Of a stretch of 64,000 nt of DNA, positions 16,050 to 25,103 are shown one piece after another; positions within the stretch are counted from its first letter, which is position 1, and each line of letters starts with the position of its first letter. This DNA comes from Pseudomonas lundensis (GTDB lineage Bacteria > Pseudomonadota > Gammaproteobacteria > Pseudomonadales > Pseudomonadaceae). The position numbers and the translations under genes were made by a program. Location: NCBI RefSeq assembly GCF_001042985.1, contig NZ_JYKY01000018.1:1-64000 (forward strand), read 5' to 3'. The notes below the pieces were generated by a model. The model did no database searches and was not told where the DNA came from. It saw only the letters and a list, made by a program, of their open reading frames with translations.

Positions 16050-16790
16050 TCACTTGGTGGCGTTGCCGTCCGGCACAAATACATAACCCACGCCCCAGAC
16101 TGTCTGGATGTAACGCGGTTTGGACGGATCCGGCTCAATCATGCGGCGCAGGCGGGAGATCTGAACGTCAATTGAACGCTCCAGCGCATCCCATTCACGG
16201 CCACGGGCCAGATTCATCAGCTTGTCACGCGTCAACGGCTCGCGGGCATGCATGACCAGCGCTTTAAGCACCGCAAACTCACCAGTAGTCAGCATGTGAA
16301 CTTCATCACCGCGTTTGAGTTCGCGGGTGGCCAGTGACAACTCGTAATCACCGAACGTGACGCTTTCGTCTTCGCTGCCCGGCGCACCCGGTACGGGCGC
16401 GGACTGGCGGCGCAACACGGCTTTGACTCGCGCCATCAGCTCATCGGGGTTGAAGGGTTTGGCCAGATAGTCGTCGGCCCCCAGTTCAAGGCCCTTGATC
16501 CGGCTCAGCTCATCGCCTTTGGCAGTGAGCATGATGATCGGCACGCTATTGTTCGCAGCGCGCAAACGGCGGCAGGCGGACAGACCGTCTTCGCCCGGCA
16601 GCATCAAGTCCAATACCACAAGGTTAAACACCTCGCGGGCCAGCAAACGGTCCATTTGCTCGACGTTGGGGACCGCGCGCGCGCGATAGCCCTTGCTGGT
16701 GAAAAAACGTTCCAACAGGCTGCTCAGGCCCGGGTCGTCGTCCACGATAAGAATTTTTTCGCCTTCAGCAGTGTGTGCAGTGCTGCTCAT
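16050..16790 (-). CDS. ompR: Response regulator OmpR
   Basis: A 246-residue OmpR/PhoB-type regulator. The receiver domain covers residues 11-125 with the acidic pair DDD (17-19), phospho-acceptor Asp61 in LVVLDLMLPGEDGL, and the conserved Lys in YLAKPFNPDEL. The C-terminal winged helix (about 145-240) includes LTRDKLMNLARGREWDALERS and SKPRYIQTVWGVGYVF. ATG at 16790. First gene of the ompR-envZ operon, divergent from tex. Confidence 0.96.
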   Translation of the reverse strand: MSSTAHTAEGEKILIVDDDPGLSSLLERFFTSKGYRARAVPNVEQMDRLLAREVFNLVVLDLMLPGEDGLSACRRLRAANNSVPIIMLTAKGDELSRIKGLELGADDYLAKPFNPDELMARVKAVLRRQSAPVPGAPGSEDESVTFGDYELSLATRELKRGDEVHMLTTGEFAVLKALVMHAREPLTRDKLMNLARGREWDALERSIDVQISRLRRMIEPDPSKPRYIQTVWGVGYVFVPDGNATK

Positions 16791-17149
16791 TAGATGCTCC
16801 TGTGATCTCGGCGCGCATTATGGCGTAGCTGCTGTTATACGCATCGTGTGCATTGTTAGCAGATTTTTCCTTCACAGCCAGTACACAGATCATGGCGCGC
16901 GCTGCACGCAGTGCCCTGAAGACAGGAACGCTGGTTATAATGCGCCGCCTTTTGTGTCAGGCAACCTCGGATTTTCAATACGTGCGGCGCGATTATTTTT
17001 TTCAGCACGTGCCGTATTTTGCAGACTTCACGGGTCAACAGGCTGCCCTTTTGGCCCCGGTAGCGGCTTTTTTTCAAGCCGCTCAACCCGCCTCGCAAGC
17101 CTTCAAGCCCGGGCCTGCGAGCCTGCATCACAATTTGTCAGGTGGTTTT
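16791..17149. promoter_or_regulatory. ompR/tex divergent intergenic region
   Basis: A 359-bp gap. A consensus -10 hexamer TATAAT lies at 16936-16941 on the plus strand with no good -35 partner. A stem of AGCGGCTT (17062-17069) with AAGCCGCT (17076-17083) lies in the tex leader about 66 bases before its ATG. The frame of tex is open through the gap, but nothing there resembles coding sequence. Confidence 0.45.
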
Positions 17150-19471
17150 ATGGACAGCATCAACAGCCGCATCGCCGAAGAACTTGGCGTGCGCCCGCAG
17201 CAGGTCGAAGCGGCCGTCGCACTTCTGGATGAAGGCTCCACCGTACCCTTCATCTCCCGTTACCGTAAGGAAGTGACAGGCAGCCTGGATGACACCCAAC
17301 TTCGTCATCTGGAAGAACGCCTGCGCTACCTGCGAGAACTCGACGAACGGCGCATCAGCATCCTCGCCAGCATCGAAGAACAAGGCAAGTTGACGCCAGA
17401 ACTGGCGCGCGACATCAAACTGGCCGACACCAAAACCCGCCTTGAAGACTTGTACCTGCCCTACAAGCAAAAGCGCCGCACCAAGGGCCAGATCGCCCTT
17501 GAAGCCGGCCTCGGCGAACTGGCTGACGGCCTGTTCAATGATCCGAACCTGAACCCCGAAACTGAAGCCGCCCGTTTCGTCGACGCCGAAAAAGGCGTGG
17601 CCGACGTCAAGGCAGCCCTCGACGGTGCCAAATACATCCTCATGGAGCGCTTCGCCGAAGACGCCACCCTGCTGGACAAACTGCGCAGTTTTCTCAAGCA
17701 GGAAGCCACCCTCAGCGCTCGCGTCATCGCCGGCAAAGAAGAGGAAGGCGCCAAATTCCGCGATTACTTCGAACACGACGAGCCGCTCAAAAGCATGCCG
17801 TCGCACCGGGCGCTGGCGATTTTCCGCGGGCGCAATGAAGGCATTCTCAGCTCGTCGCTCAAAGTGGGCGAAGAATTGCCCGGCACGATGCACCCCGGCG
17901 AACTGATGATTGCCGAGCGTTTCGGCCTGCAAAACCAGAACCGTGCGGCCGACAAATGGCTGGGCGAAGTGGTGCGCTGGACGTGGAAGGTCAAGCTGTA
18001 CACCCACCTTGAAACCGATCTGCTGGGTGAGCTGCGCGACGCCGCAGAAACCGAAGCCATCAACGTGTTTGCGCACAACCTGCATGACTTGCTGCTGGCC
18101 GCGCCAGCGGGCCCGCGCGCGACACTCGGCCTGGACCCGGGCCTGCGCACCGGTTGCAAAATTGCCGTGGTCGATGCCACCGGCAAACTGCTCGAACACG
18201 CCACCGTGTACCCGCACGTACCGCACAACAAGTGGGACCAAACCATCTCGATCATGGCGGCCCTGTGCGCCAAACATTCGGTTGAATTGATCGCTATCGG
18301 CAACGGCACGGCGAGCCGCGAGAGCGACAAGCTGGTCATCGACCTGATCAAAAAATACCCGGCACTGAAAGTCACCAAAGTCATGGTGTCCGAAGCCGGG
18401 GCCTCGGTGTACTCGGCGTCGGAACTGGCTGCCAAGGAATTCCCCGACCTGGACGTGTCGATCCGTGGCGCGGTCTCGATTGCCCGCCGCCTGCAAGACC
18501 CGCTCGCCGAACTGGTCAAAATCGACCCCAAATCCATCGGTGTCGGCCAATACCAGCACGACGTGTCGCAGCTCAAGCTGGCACGGGGCCTGGACGCGGT
18601 GGTGGAAGACTGCGTAAACGCCGTGGGGGTGGACGTAAACACCGCCTCGGTGGCGCTGCTAGCCCGGATCTCCGGCCTCAACGCCACACTGGCGCAAAAC
18701 ATCGTGAACCATCGCGATGAAAACGGTGCGTTCAAAACCCGCGCCGCGCTGAAAAAAGTCAGCCGTCTGGGTGAAAAAACCTTCGAACAGGCCGCCGGTT
18801 TCTTGCGCGTCATGAACGGCGACAACCCGCTGGACGGCTCGGCGGTTCACCCCGAAGCCTACCCGCTGGTCAAGCGCATCGCCTCCGACACCGAGCGCGA
18901 CATCCGCTCGCTGATTGGCGATGCCAGTTTCCTCAAGCGTCTGGACCCTAAGCAGTTCACCGATGAAACGTTCGGCCTGCCCACCGTCACCGACATCCTG
19001 CAAGAGCTGGAAAAACCCGGCCGCGATCCGCGTCCGGAGTTCAAGACCGCCGAGTTCCAGGAAGGCGTCGAAGACCTCAAAGACTTGCAGCTGGGGATGA
19101 TTCTGGAAGGCGTCGTCACCAACGTGACCAACTTTGGTGCGTTCGTCGATATCGGTGTCCATCAGGACGGTCTGGTGCACATTTCGGCGCTGTCCGAGAA
19201 ATTTATCAAAGACCCGCGTGAAGCCGTCAAAGCCGGTGACGTGGTCAAGGTCAAGGTGATGGAAGTCGACATCCCCCGCAAACGTGTGGGCCTGTCGATG
19301 CGCATGAGCGACACCCCCGGCGAGAAAATCGACGGGGCCCGCGGCGCACGTCCCGGCGCTTCGGGGCGCCAGCAAAATACCGCGCCGCGCAAAGAAACCG
19401 TGGCCGCGGCCCCTGCCAACAACGCCATGGCCTCGCTGTTCGCCAATGCCAAACAGTTGAAGAAGCGCTGA
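17150..19471 (+). CDS. tex: Transcription accessory / RNA-binding protein Tex
   Basis: A 773-residue conserved nucleic-acid-binding protein. The N-terminal helical region is followed by a YqgF-like RNase fold (TLGLDPGLRTGCKIAVVDATG, about residues 325-345), helix-hairpin-helix repeats (SGLNATLAQNIVNHRDENG; LGEKTFEQAAGFLRV) and a C-terminal S1 domain (GMILEGVVTNVTNFGAFVD ... DGLVHIS). A low-complexity Gly/Ala/Arg tail ends the protein. The ATG at 17150 (MDSINSRIAEELGV) follows AGGTGG and matches the family start; the upstream extension is discarded. The stop overlaps the next ATG by one base. Confidence 0.95.
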   Translation: MDSINSRIAEELGVRPQQVEAAVALLDEGSTVPFISRYRKEVTGSLDDTQLRHLEERLRYLRELDERRISILASIEEQGKLTPELARDIKLADTKTRLEDLYLPYKQKRRTKGQIALEAGLGELADGLFNDPNLNPETEAARFVDAEKGVADVKAALDGAKYILMERFAEDATLLDKLRSFLKQEATLSARVIAGKEEEGAKFRDYFEHDEPLKSMPSHRALAIFRGRNEGILSSSLKVGEELPGTMHPGELMIAERFGLQNQNRAADKWLGEVVRWTWKVKLYTHLETDLLGELRDAAETEAINVFAHNLHDLLLAAPAGPRATLGLDPGLRTGCKIAVVDATGKLLEHATVYPHVPHNKWDQTISIMAALCAKHSVELIAIGNGTASRESDKLVIDLIKKYPALKVTKVMVSEAGASVYSASELAAKEFPDLDVSIRGAVSIARRLQDPLAELVKIDPKSIGVGQYQHDVSQLKLARGLDAVVEDCVNAVGVDVNTASVALLARISGLNATLAQNIVNHRDENGAFKTRAALKKVSRLGEKTFEQAAGFLRVMNGDNPLDGSAVHPEAYPLVKRIASDTERDIRSLIGDASFLKRLDPKQFTDETFGLPTVTDILQELEKPGRDPRPEFKTAEFQEGVEDLKDLQLGMILEGVVTNVTNFGAFVDIGVHQDGLVHISALSEKFIKDPREAVKAGDVVKVKVMEVDIPRKRVGLSMRMSDTPGEKIDGARGARPGASGRQQNTAPRKETVAAAPANNAMASLFANAKQLKKR

Positions 19472-19854
19472 TGGAAATCCCGGCCGGGCTGACCCAAAGC
19501 GCGTTCAGTGAGCTGATCGGCTGTCGCGTGGTGCAACTGGATGAAGGCGCGGCCCATGTCGCCCTGAGCCTGGAGCCACACCTGCGCAACCGTGGCGGCA
19601 AACTGCATGGCGGGGTGTTGTTCAGCCTGGTCGACATCAGCATGGGGCTGGCCTGTTCCAGCACCCATGGCTTCGATCAGCAAAGCGTCACGCTGGAATG
19701 CAAGATCAACTACATCCGGGCAGTGTCCGAAGGCGATGTGCTGTGCATCGCCAGGGTCATCCACCCCGGTCGCCGCACGCTGGTCGTCGAAGCTGACGTC
19801 TGGCAGGGCGACAAGCTGGTCGCAAAAGCGCAAGGCACCTTCGCTGTCCTGTAG
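19471..19854 (+). CDS. PaaI-type hotdog-fold thioesterase
   Basis: A 127-residue hotdog-fold protein. The catalytic region RNRGGKLHGGVLFSLVDISMG (about residues 39-58) matches acyl-CoA thioesterases of the PaaI/YbgC class, and the C-terminus has the usual strand pattern. Substrate unknown. Its ATG overlaps the tex stop (TGATG), so it is cotranscribed and probably translationally coupled. The 3' side has a perfect dyad at 19878-19907. Confidence 0.85.
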   Translation: MEIPAGLTQSAFSELIGCRVVQLDEGAAHVALSLEPHLRNRGGKLHGGVLFSLVDISMGLACSSTHGFDQQSVTLECKINYIRAVSEGDVLCIARVIHPGRRTLVVEADVWQGDKLVAKAQGTFAVL

Positions 19855-19877
19855 CGGTTACCCGTCGATTTAGGTTA

Positions 19878-19907
19878 ATTTCGGCACTGCATACGCGGTG
19901 CCGAAAT
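19878..19907 (+). terminator. Stem-loop after tex-thioesterase operon
   Basis: ATTTCGGCAC (19878-19887) and GTGCCGAAAT (19898-19907) are perfect 10-bp arms with a 10-nt loop. No U tract follows, so it may be an mRNA 3'-end stabiliser and not an intrinsic terminator. Confidence 0.45.
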
Positions 19908-20052
19908 GCGCCCGGAGCGCCCGGGGCCGATACAGGGACGGGGCTGAGCACTCCTTTTAAAAGTCAGGCGACCACGCCGGCTTCAACTTCACCCTTGTAG
20001 ACCGTCCTGACCACCCCCATATTGGGGCGACTGACGCGTGAAGGAATCCAAC

Positions 20053-21636
20053 TTGAGCCAACTTCTCAACCGCCGCCTGGCTCTGCTCAGCGAGCGCGCT
20101 AACCTCACTCTGCTGGAGCAGTGCCTGCACGGGATCGAGCGCGAATGCTTGCGCGTCACCGGCGAGGCCCGCCTGGCCCAGACGCCGCACCCCGAAGCAC
20201 TGGGGTCGGCCCTGACCAACGATCAAATCACCACCGACTATTCCGAGTCGCTGCTGGAGTTCATCACCCCGGCCCTGCCCGACCCGGCAGAGACGCTGGC
20301 CAGCCTCGACAAGATCCACCGTTTTGCCTACAGCAAGCTCGGCAACGAGTACCTGTGGAGCCCTTCGATGCCGTGCCCGTTGCCGGCCGAAGCGGACATT
20401 CCAATTGCCTACTACGGCACGTCCAACATCGGACAGCTCAAGTACGTTTATCGCAAGGGCCTGGCCCTGCGTTACGGCAAAACCATGCAGTGCATTGCCG
20501 GCATTCACTACAACTTCTCGTTGCCTGAGGCCCTTTGGCCTGTGCTCAAAGCGGCAGACGGCTTTGTGGGCACCGACCGCGATTACCAGTCGAGCGCCTA
20601 CATCGCGCTGATCCGTAACTTTCGCCGTTACAGCTGGCTGCTGATGTACCTGTTTGGTGCTTCGCCTGCACTTGACGCGGGTTTTCTGCGTGGCCGGGCT
20701 CACCAGCTCGAACAACTGGACCCCGACACGCTCTACCTGCCGTATGCCACCAGCCTGCGCATGAGCGACCTCGGCTACCAGAGCAACGCCCAGGCGGGCC
20801 TGACGCCGTGCTACAACGACCTCAACAGTTACACCGACAGCCTGCGCAAAGCCGTGGCAACGCCCTACGCGCCGTATGTCGAAATCGGCACGCACCAGGA
20901 CGGCGAGTGGGTGCAACTGAACACCAACATCCTGCAAATCGAAAACGAGTACTACTCCAACATTCGCCCCAAGCGTGTGACCTACAGCGGCGAGCGCCCG
21001 ATTCAGGCGCTCATGTCCCGTGGCGTGCAATACGTTGAAGTGCGTTTGCTGGACATCAACCCGTTCCTGCCGGTGGGCATTGACCTGCCCGAAGCCCGCT
21101 TTCTGGATGCTTTCCTGCTGTACTGCGCGCTGCAGGAAAGCCCGCAGTTCGACAGTTCGGAATGCGGCAGCTGCACCTCCAACTTCCTCAGCGTCGTCAA
21201 GGAAGGTCGCCGTCCGGGCCTGCAATTGCAGCGTGACGGTCAGCCGGTCGACATGAAGGCATGGGCAGCCGAACTGCTGGAACAGATCGCACCGTTGGCC
21301 GCGCTGCTGGACCAAAGCCACGGCGGCGATGCCCACAGCAAGGCGGTGGACGAGCAACTGGCGAAAATCAGGGACGTGTCCCTGACCCCGTCGGCCAAAG
21401 TGCTGGCCAGCATGGCCGAGCACAAAGAAAGCTTCGCCCAATTCTCCCTGCGCCAAAGCATGGCCCACGCCGAATACTTCCGCGGCCAGCCACTCAGCCC
21501 TGAAGATCAGGCGGCTTTCGAAGAAAAAGCCCGCAAATCGATCAACGACCAACTAGACATTGAAGACACCGAAGAAGGTGATTTCGACCTGTTTGTGGCG
21601 TCGTATCAGGCGAGCATTTTGGCGATCAGTAACTGA
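20053..21636 (+). CDS. gshA: Glutamate-cysteine ligase
   Basis: Makes gamma-glutamylcysteine from glutamate, cysteine and ATP, the first step of glutathione synthesis. About 527 residues, gamma-proteobacterial GshA type. Visible motifs include LEQCLHGIERECLRV, DYSESLLEFITP, GIHYNFSLP and the C-terminal SMAHAEYFRGQ. The frame has a GTG at 20038, but AAGGAA lies six bases before a TTG at 20053 (product LSQLLNRRLALLSERANL), which matches where Pseudomonas GshA homology begins. The TTG is therefore preferred. Monocistronic by appearance. Confidence 0.95.
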   Translation: MSQLLNRRLALLSERANLTLLEQCLHGIERECLRVTGEARLAQTPHPEALGSALTNDQITTDYSESLLEFITPALPDPAETLASLDKIHRFAYSKLGNEYLWSPSMPCPLPAEADIPIAYYGTSNIGQLKYVYRKGLALRYGKTMQCIAGIHYNFSLPEALWPVLKAADGFVGTDRDYQSSAYIALIRNFRRYSWLLMYLFGASPALDAGFLRGRAHQLEQLDPDTLYLPYATSLRMSDLGYQSNAQAGLTPCYNDLNSYTDSLRKAVATPYAPYVEIGTHQDGEWVQLNTNILQIENEYYSNIRPKRVTYSGERPIQALMSRGVQYVEVRLLDINPFLPVGIDLPEARFLDAFLLYCALQESPQFDSSECGSCTSNFLSVVKEGRRPGLQLQRDGQPVDMKAWAAELLEQIAPLAALLDQSHGGDAHSKAVDEQLAKIRDVSLTPSAKVLASMAEHKESFAQFSLRQSMAHAEYFRGQPLSPEDQAAFEEKARKSINDQLDIEDTEEGDFDLFVASYQASILAISN

Positions 21637-21641
21637 GTGAT

Positions 21642-21740
21642 GGCGGGCGGGCAGCCCGCCAGCCAACCCCTGAAGACGTTCAGGTCTCGCCGTGTCAGGG
21701 GGCGCGCACGCAAAGGTGCCGCCTCCTACACGAACTGCGG
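21642..21740. repeat. GC-rich palindromic/REP-like sequence 3' of gshA
   Basis: GGCGGGC (21642-21648) and GCCCGCC (21654-21660) form a tight stem six bases after the gshA stop. About 70 bases on, CCTCCTACACG resembles the reverse of the GTAGGAG end of dispersed pseudomonad repeats. Element boundaries are uncertain. Confidence 0.35.
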
Positions 21741-21841
21741 CAACGGATGGCTTCGGGGAGTTGAGTGCAGGCGTACCGTACACCGCCGCTGAAATAAACA
21801 GTGGCCGGGCCTGGAAACCCGAGTAACAATTACGCGCCTTA

Positions 21842-21875
21842 GCGCCATGTACCCTTCGGGGAGTTGGCGTTTTTT
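21842..21875 (+). terminator. Intrinsic terminator with no adjacent upstream gene
   Basis: GCGCCA (21842-21847) pairs with TGGCGT (21865-21870), with an inner CCC-TTCG-GGG hairpin, then TTTTT (21871-21875). It lies 206 bases after the gshA stop and 152 bases before the DUF6124 gene. It could end a small RNA, attenuate the DUF6124 leader, or be a distant gshA terminator. The 13-mer CTTCGGGGAGTTG inside it (21854-21866) also occurs at 21751-21763. Confidence 0.65.
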
Positions 21876-22027
21876 GTGCGTCAGTCTTCATCTTATGACG
21901 GCTGTGCGCGGGAGGTCTTCGGACCTGCCGGGTTTGCCTAATTGTCCCGGTTTCCAGCCTGCGTACAGCTGTCACCTTCGCCTGGACACGAACCTGACAG
22001 CTCTTAAACATATTAGGAGCACACTCA

Positions 22028-22291
22028 ATGACCACCCCTTCCCCGATCAACACCCTCGGCGTCGTAACCTTCGGCCCGTGCGGCGAAAATGACCAACCTC
22101 TGTTTTGCGTTAACCCCGGTATACCTTTGCGTCAGGCGCTGGAGCACGTCTCGGCGTTGTTGTTTTGCGCCAAAAAGCTGGCCCTGGATGCCGCCCTGGA
22201 GAAAGACGGGGAACGCCATGCCTGGGCGTCGCACTACTTGTGCGACATGGGCAAGGCCGTTATTGATGATGTGTGTTTGCAGGCGTTTTAA
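22028..22291 (+). CDS. DUF6124 (formerly DUF3077) family protein
   Basis: An 87-residue protein starting MTTPSPINTLGVVTFGPCGEN. It has the family pattern LFCVNPGIPLRQALEHVSALLFCAKKLALDAA and ends in a short helical segment (HYLCDMGKAVIDDV). This family is nearly confined to Pseudomonas, occurs in many copies per genome, and has no established function. TTAGGAGCACACTCA before the ATG is a good ribosome site. The 391-bp upstream gap carries an orphan terminator and repeated motifs that may be its leader. Confidence 0.8.
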   Translation: MTTPSPINTLGVVTFGPCGENDQPLFCVNPGIPLRQALEHVSALLFCAKKLALDAALEKDGERHAWASHYLCDMGKAVIDDVCLQAF

Positions 22292-22300
22292 CGACGCACC

Positions 22301-22342
22301 GAAGCCGCCGCTCGACGCAGGTGTGCGTTGAACGGCGGCTTC
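22301..22342. terminator. Stem-loop between DUF6124 gene and argA
   Basis: GAAGCCGCCG (22301-22310) pairs perfectly with CGGCGGCTTC (22333-22342). It lies between the convergent genes and has no U run, so termination is uncertain. Confidence 0.45.
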
Positions 22343-22359
22343 AGTCGGCCGTGCAGGCG

Positions 22360-23658
22360 TTACAGGGCTTTTTCGAAGATTTTCGAATTGCGTTGAAAGT
22401 TGTACAACGAGGCGCGGGCTACCGGCAGGCGTTCCACACTGCTGGGCTCGAAGCCGCGCTCGCGGAACCAGTGAGCAGTGCGGGTGGTTAAGACGAACAG
22501 GGTTTTGAGCCCCAGCGCCCGCGCACGGTTTTCGATGCGTTCGAGCAGTTCGTCGCCGCGGCGGCCATGGCGGTATTCCGGGTTCACGGCCAGGCAGGCC
22601 AGTTCGCCCGCCTCGGAATCGGCAATCGGGTACAACGCCGCGCAGGCGATGATCATGCCTTCGCGCTCGACCACGCTGAATTGCTCGATTTCGCGCTCCA
22701 GCACTTCGCGGGAACGACGCACCAGAATGCCCTGCTCTTCCAGCGGGCTGATGAGGTCCAGCAAACCGCCGACGTCTTCAATCGCGGCTTCGCGGATTTT
22801 TTCGAACTGCTCCTGCGCCACCAGCGTGCCGCCGCCGTTACGGGTGAACAGCTCGGTCAGCAACGCGCCGTCTTCGGCGTAGCTGACGATATGGCTGCGG
22901 GCCACGCCGCCCCGGCAGGCCTCGGCGGCCGCTTCCAGCAGTTCAGCCTGATAATCGCTGCCCAGGCGCTTCATGTGGGCGGGCACTTGTTGCGGCCGCA
23001 GCTCGCGCACCAGACGCCCGTCTTCATCGAGCAAGCCCGGCTCGGCGCCAAACAGCAGCAATTTGTCGGCCTCCAGATCGATGGCGGCACGGGTGGCGAC
23101 GTCTTCGCAGGCCAGGTTGAAGATTTCGCCAGTCGGCGAATACCCCAGCGGCGACAACAGCACGATGGAGCGCTCGTCGAGCAAGCGGTTAATGCCCTTG
23201 CGGTCCACCCGCCGCACTTCGCCGGTGTGGTGGTAGTCCACGCCATCGAGCACGCCAATCGGGCGCGCCGTCACCAGATTGCCGCTCGCCACGCGCAAGC
23301 GCGAACCCTGCATCGGTGAGGACGCCATGTCCATCGACAGCCGCGCTTCAATCGCAATGCGCAGCTGGCCCACGGCGTCGATCACGCATTCCAGCGTCGG
23401 GGCATCGGTGATGCGCATGCCTTCGTGGTAATGCGGCGTCAGCCCGCGAGCTTGCAGGCGGCTTTCGATTTGCGGACGCGAGCCATGCACCAGCACCAGC
23501 CGAACGCCCAAACTGTGCAGCAGCACCAGGTCGTGAACGATGTTGCCGAAATTGGGGTGCGCCACGCCATCGCCGGGGAGCATGACGACGAAGGTGCAAT
23601 CGCGGTGGGCATTGATGTAAGGGGACGCGTGACGTAGCCAGTTAACGTAATCGGGCAT
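22360..23658 (-). CDS. argA: Amino-acid N-acetyltransferase (N-acetylglutamate synthase)
   Basis: A 432-residue two-domain enzyme that acetylates glutamate to start arginine synthesis. The N-terminal amino-acid-kinase-like domain (about 1-285) includes HNLVLLHSLGVRLVLVHGSRPQI-type sequence (here DLVLLHSLGVRLVLVHGSRP). The C-terminal GNAT domain (about 290-432) includes LACLAVNPEYRHGRRGDELL, the acetyl-CoA loop. It follows argE on the same strand after 136 bp, grouping two arginine genes. Feedback inhibition by arginine is typical of the family. Confidence 0.95.
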   Translation of the reverse strand: MPDYVNWLRHASPYINAHRDCTFVVMLPGDGVAHPNFGNIVHDLVLLHSLGVRLVLVHGSRPQIESRLQARGLTPHYHEGMRITDAPTLECVIDAVGQLRIAIEARLSMDMASSPMQGSRLRVASGNLVTARPIGVLDGVDYHHTGEVRRVDRKGINRLLDERSIVLLSPLGYSPTGEIFNLACEDVATRAAIDLEADKLLLFGAEPGLLDEDGRLVRELRPQQVPAHMKRLGSDYQAELLEAAAEACRGGVARSHIVSYAEDGALLTELFTRNGGGTLVAQEQFEKIREAAIEDVGGLLDLISPLEEQGILVRRSREVLEREIEQFSVVEREGMIIACAALYPIADSEAGELACLAVNPEYRHGRRGDELLERIENRARALGLKTLFVLTTRTAHWFRERGFEPSSVERLPVARASLYNFQRNSKIFEKAL

Positions 23659-23794
23659 AACCGGAGCCTGTAAAAAAGTGAGTCGCCTAAAAAGGGCACA
23701 AACAGCAAACGCACAACGGGCTGGTAGTTATCGTCGAAACTGACTTGGCGACACGCGTGCTCTCCTTGTGTGGACGGGTTGGACCTGCGGCGAT

Positions 23795-24946
23795 TTACGG
23801 CGCCGGGGTCAGGCAATAGTGTTCGATCAACTGACTGAGTAGACGCACGGTCGGCTGCAAACGTGACATTTCGAGGTGTTCGCCCGGCTGATGTGCGCAG
23901 CTGATGTCACCGGGGCCGAGCACCAGCGTCTCACAGCCAAGGCGCTGAAGATAAGGCGCTTCGGTGCCAAACGCTACTGCTTCGGCACGATGCCCGGTCA
24001 GGCGCTCGGCCACGCGCACCAGTTCGCTGTCGGCCGCCTGCTCAAAGGGGGCAACGCCTGCCGCGAGCGGGGCGAAGTCAATCTGCACCTGATGGTGCTC
24101 AGCCAGTGGCTCGAGCTTGCTGCGGATGATGGCACGCAGCGCATGGGGGTCCATGCCCGGCAAGGGGCGCAGGTCGAATTCCAGCGAACACTGGCCGCAG
24201 ATGCGGTTCGGGTTATCGCCCCCGTGGATGCAGCCAAAGTTGAGGGTCGGCTGCGGCACGCTGAATTGCGGGTTGCGGTATTCGTGCAGCCATTGTTGGC
24301 GCAAGTCCTTGAGCGCGCTGATGACGTCGTGCATGGCCTCCAGTGCGCTGTGGCCCAGGCGTGGGTCCGAGGAATGGCCACTGCGCCCCAGAATGTCGAT
24401 GCGCTCCATCATCACGCCCTTGTGCAGGCGGATCGGCTTGAGCCCCGTCGGCTCACCGATCACCGCCGCACGGCCCAGCGGGCGCCCGGCTTCAGCAAGC
24501 GCACGGGCGCCCGCCATGGAGGTTTCTTCGTCGCAAGTGGCCAGAATCAGCAAGGGTTGCCGGAACGGCTGATCCAGCAGAGGCCGGACGGCTTCGATGA
24601 TTAAGGCGAAAAAGCCTTTCATGTCACAGCTGCCCAATCCGACCCAGCGGTTATCCACTTCTGTCAGTTTGAGCGGATCGGTCTGCCACAGCGCTTCGTC
24701 GTACGGCACCGTGTCGCTGTGGCCTGCCAGTACCAGTCCGCCGGGGCCGCTGCCATAACTGGCGAGCAGGTTGAATTTGCCGGGGCTGACAGGCTGGATC
24801 TCGCAGGCGAAGCCCAGATCACCCAGCCACGTGGCCAGCAGGTCGATAACCGGGCGATTGGTTTGATCCAGATGCGGTTGGGTGCAACTGACGGACGGTG
24901 CGCTGATCAAGGCAGCGAATTGCTCTTTGAGCGTGGGTAAAGGCAT
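23795..24946 (-). CDS. argE: Acetylornithine deacetylase
   Basis: A 383-residue zinc metallopeptidase (M20 family) that removes acetate from N-acetylornithine. Motifs: LAGHSDTVPYDE (metal His and Asp, about residues 73-84), LGSCDMKGFFA (bridging Asp), CDEETSMAGA (catalytic Glu pair) and the final metal His near the C-terminus (SCAHQPGEHLEM). The frame is open upstream, but the ATG at 24946 has AGGAAG nine bases before it and starts the family homology (MPLPTLKEQFAALIS). Confidence 0.93.
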   Translation of the reverse strand: MPLPTLKEQFAALISAPSVSCTQPHLDQTNRPVIDLLATWLGDLGFACEIQPVSPGKFNLLASYGSGPGGLVLAGHSDTVPYDEALWQTDPLKLTEVDNRWVGLGSCDMKGFFALIIEAVRPLLDQPFRQPLLILATCDEETSMAGARALAEAGRPLGRAAVIGEPTGLKPIRLHKGVMMERIDILGRSGHSSDPRLGHSALEAMHDVISALKDLRQQWLHEYRNPQFSVPQPTLNFGCIHGGDNPNRICGQCSLEFDLRPLPGMDPHALRAIIRSKLEPLAEHHQVQIDFAPLAAGVAPFEQAADSELVRVAERLTGHRAEAVAFGTEAPYLQRLGCETLVLGPGDISCAHQPGEHLEMSRLQPTVRLLSQLIEHYCLTPAP

Positions 24947-25103
24947 GCGCTGACTTCCTGTTGGCGGGGCGAGGCCCATCATAGGGCCATCTGAGCGGCA
25001 GAATAAACCCATGCGGGGCGCCGGGGCGGCGAGTCCTGTACACTGCACGGCCTTGGCAGCCACACCTTTCCCCGGCTGCGCACCGTTCCTGGATTTTCCG
25101 GCC

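Noticed and set aside
19957..21552. 531-codon minus-strand ORF across gshA
   Set aside because: Antisense of gshA with no ribosome site or family similarity.
21553..22053. 166-codon minus-strand ORF between gshA and the DUF6124 gene
   Set aside because: Overlaps the gshA 3' end, the terminator hairpin and the DUF6124 start; similar spurious ORFs recur in Pseudomonas because the underlying DNA is repeated. The DNA, not the ORF, is reported as a finding.
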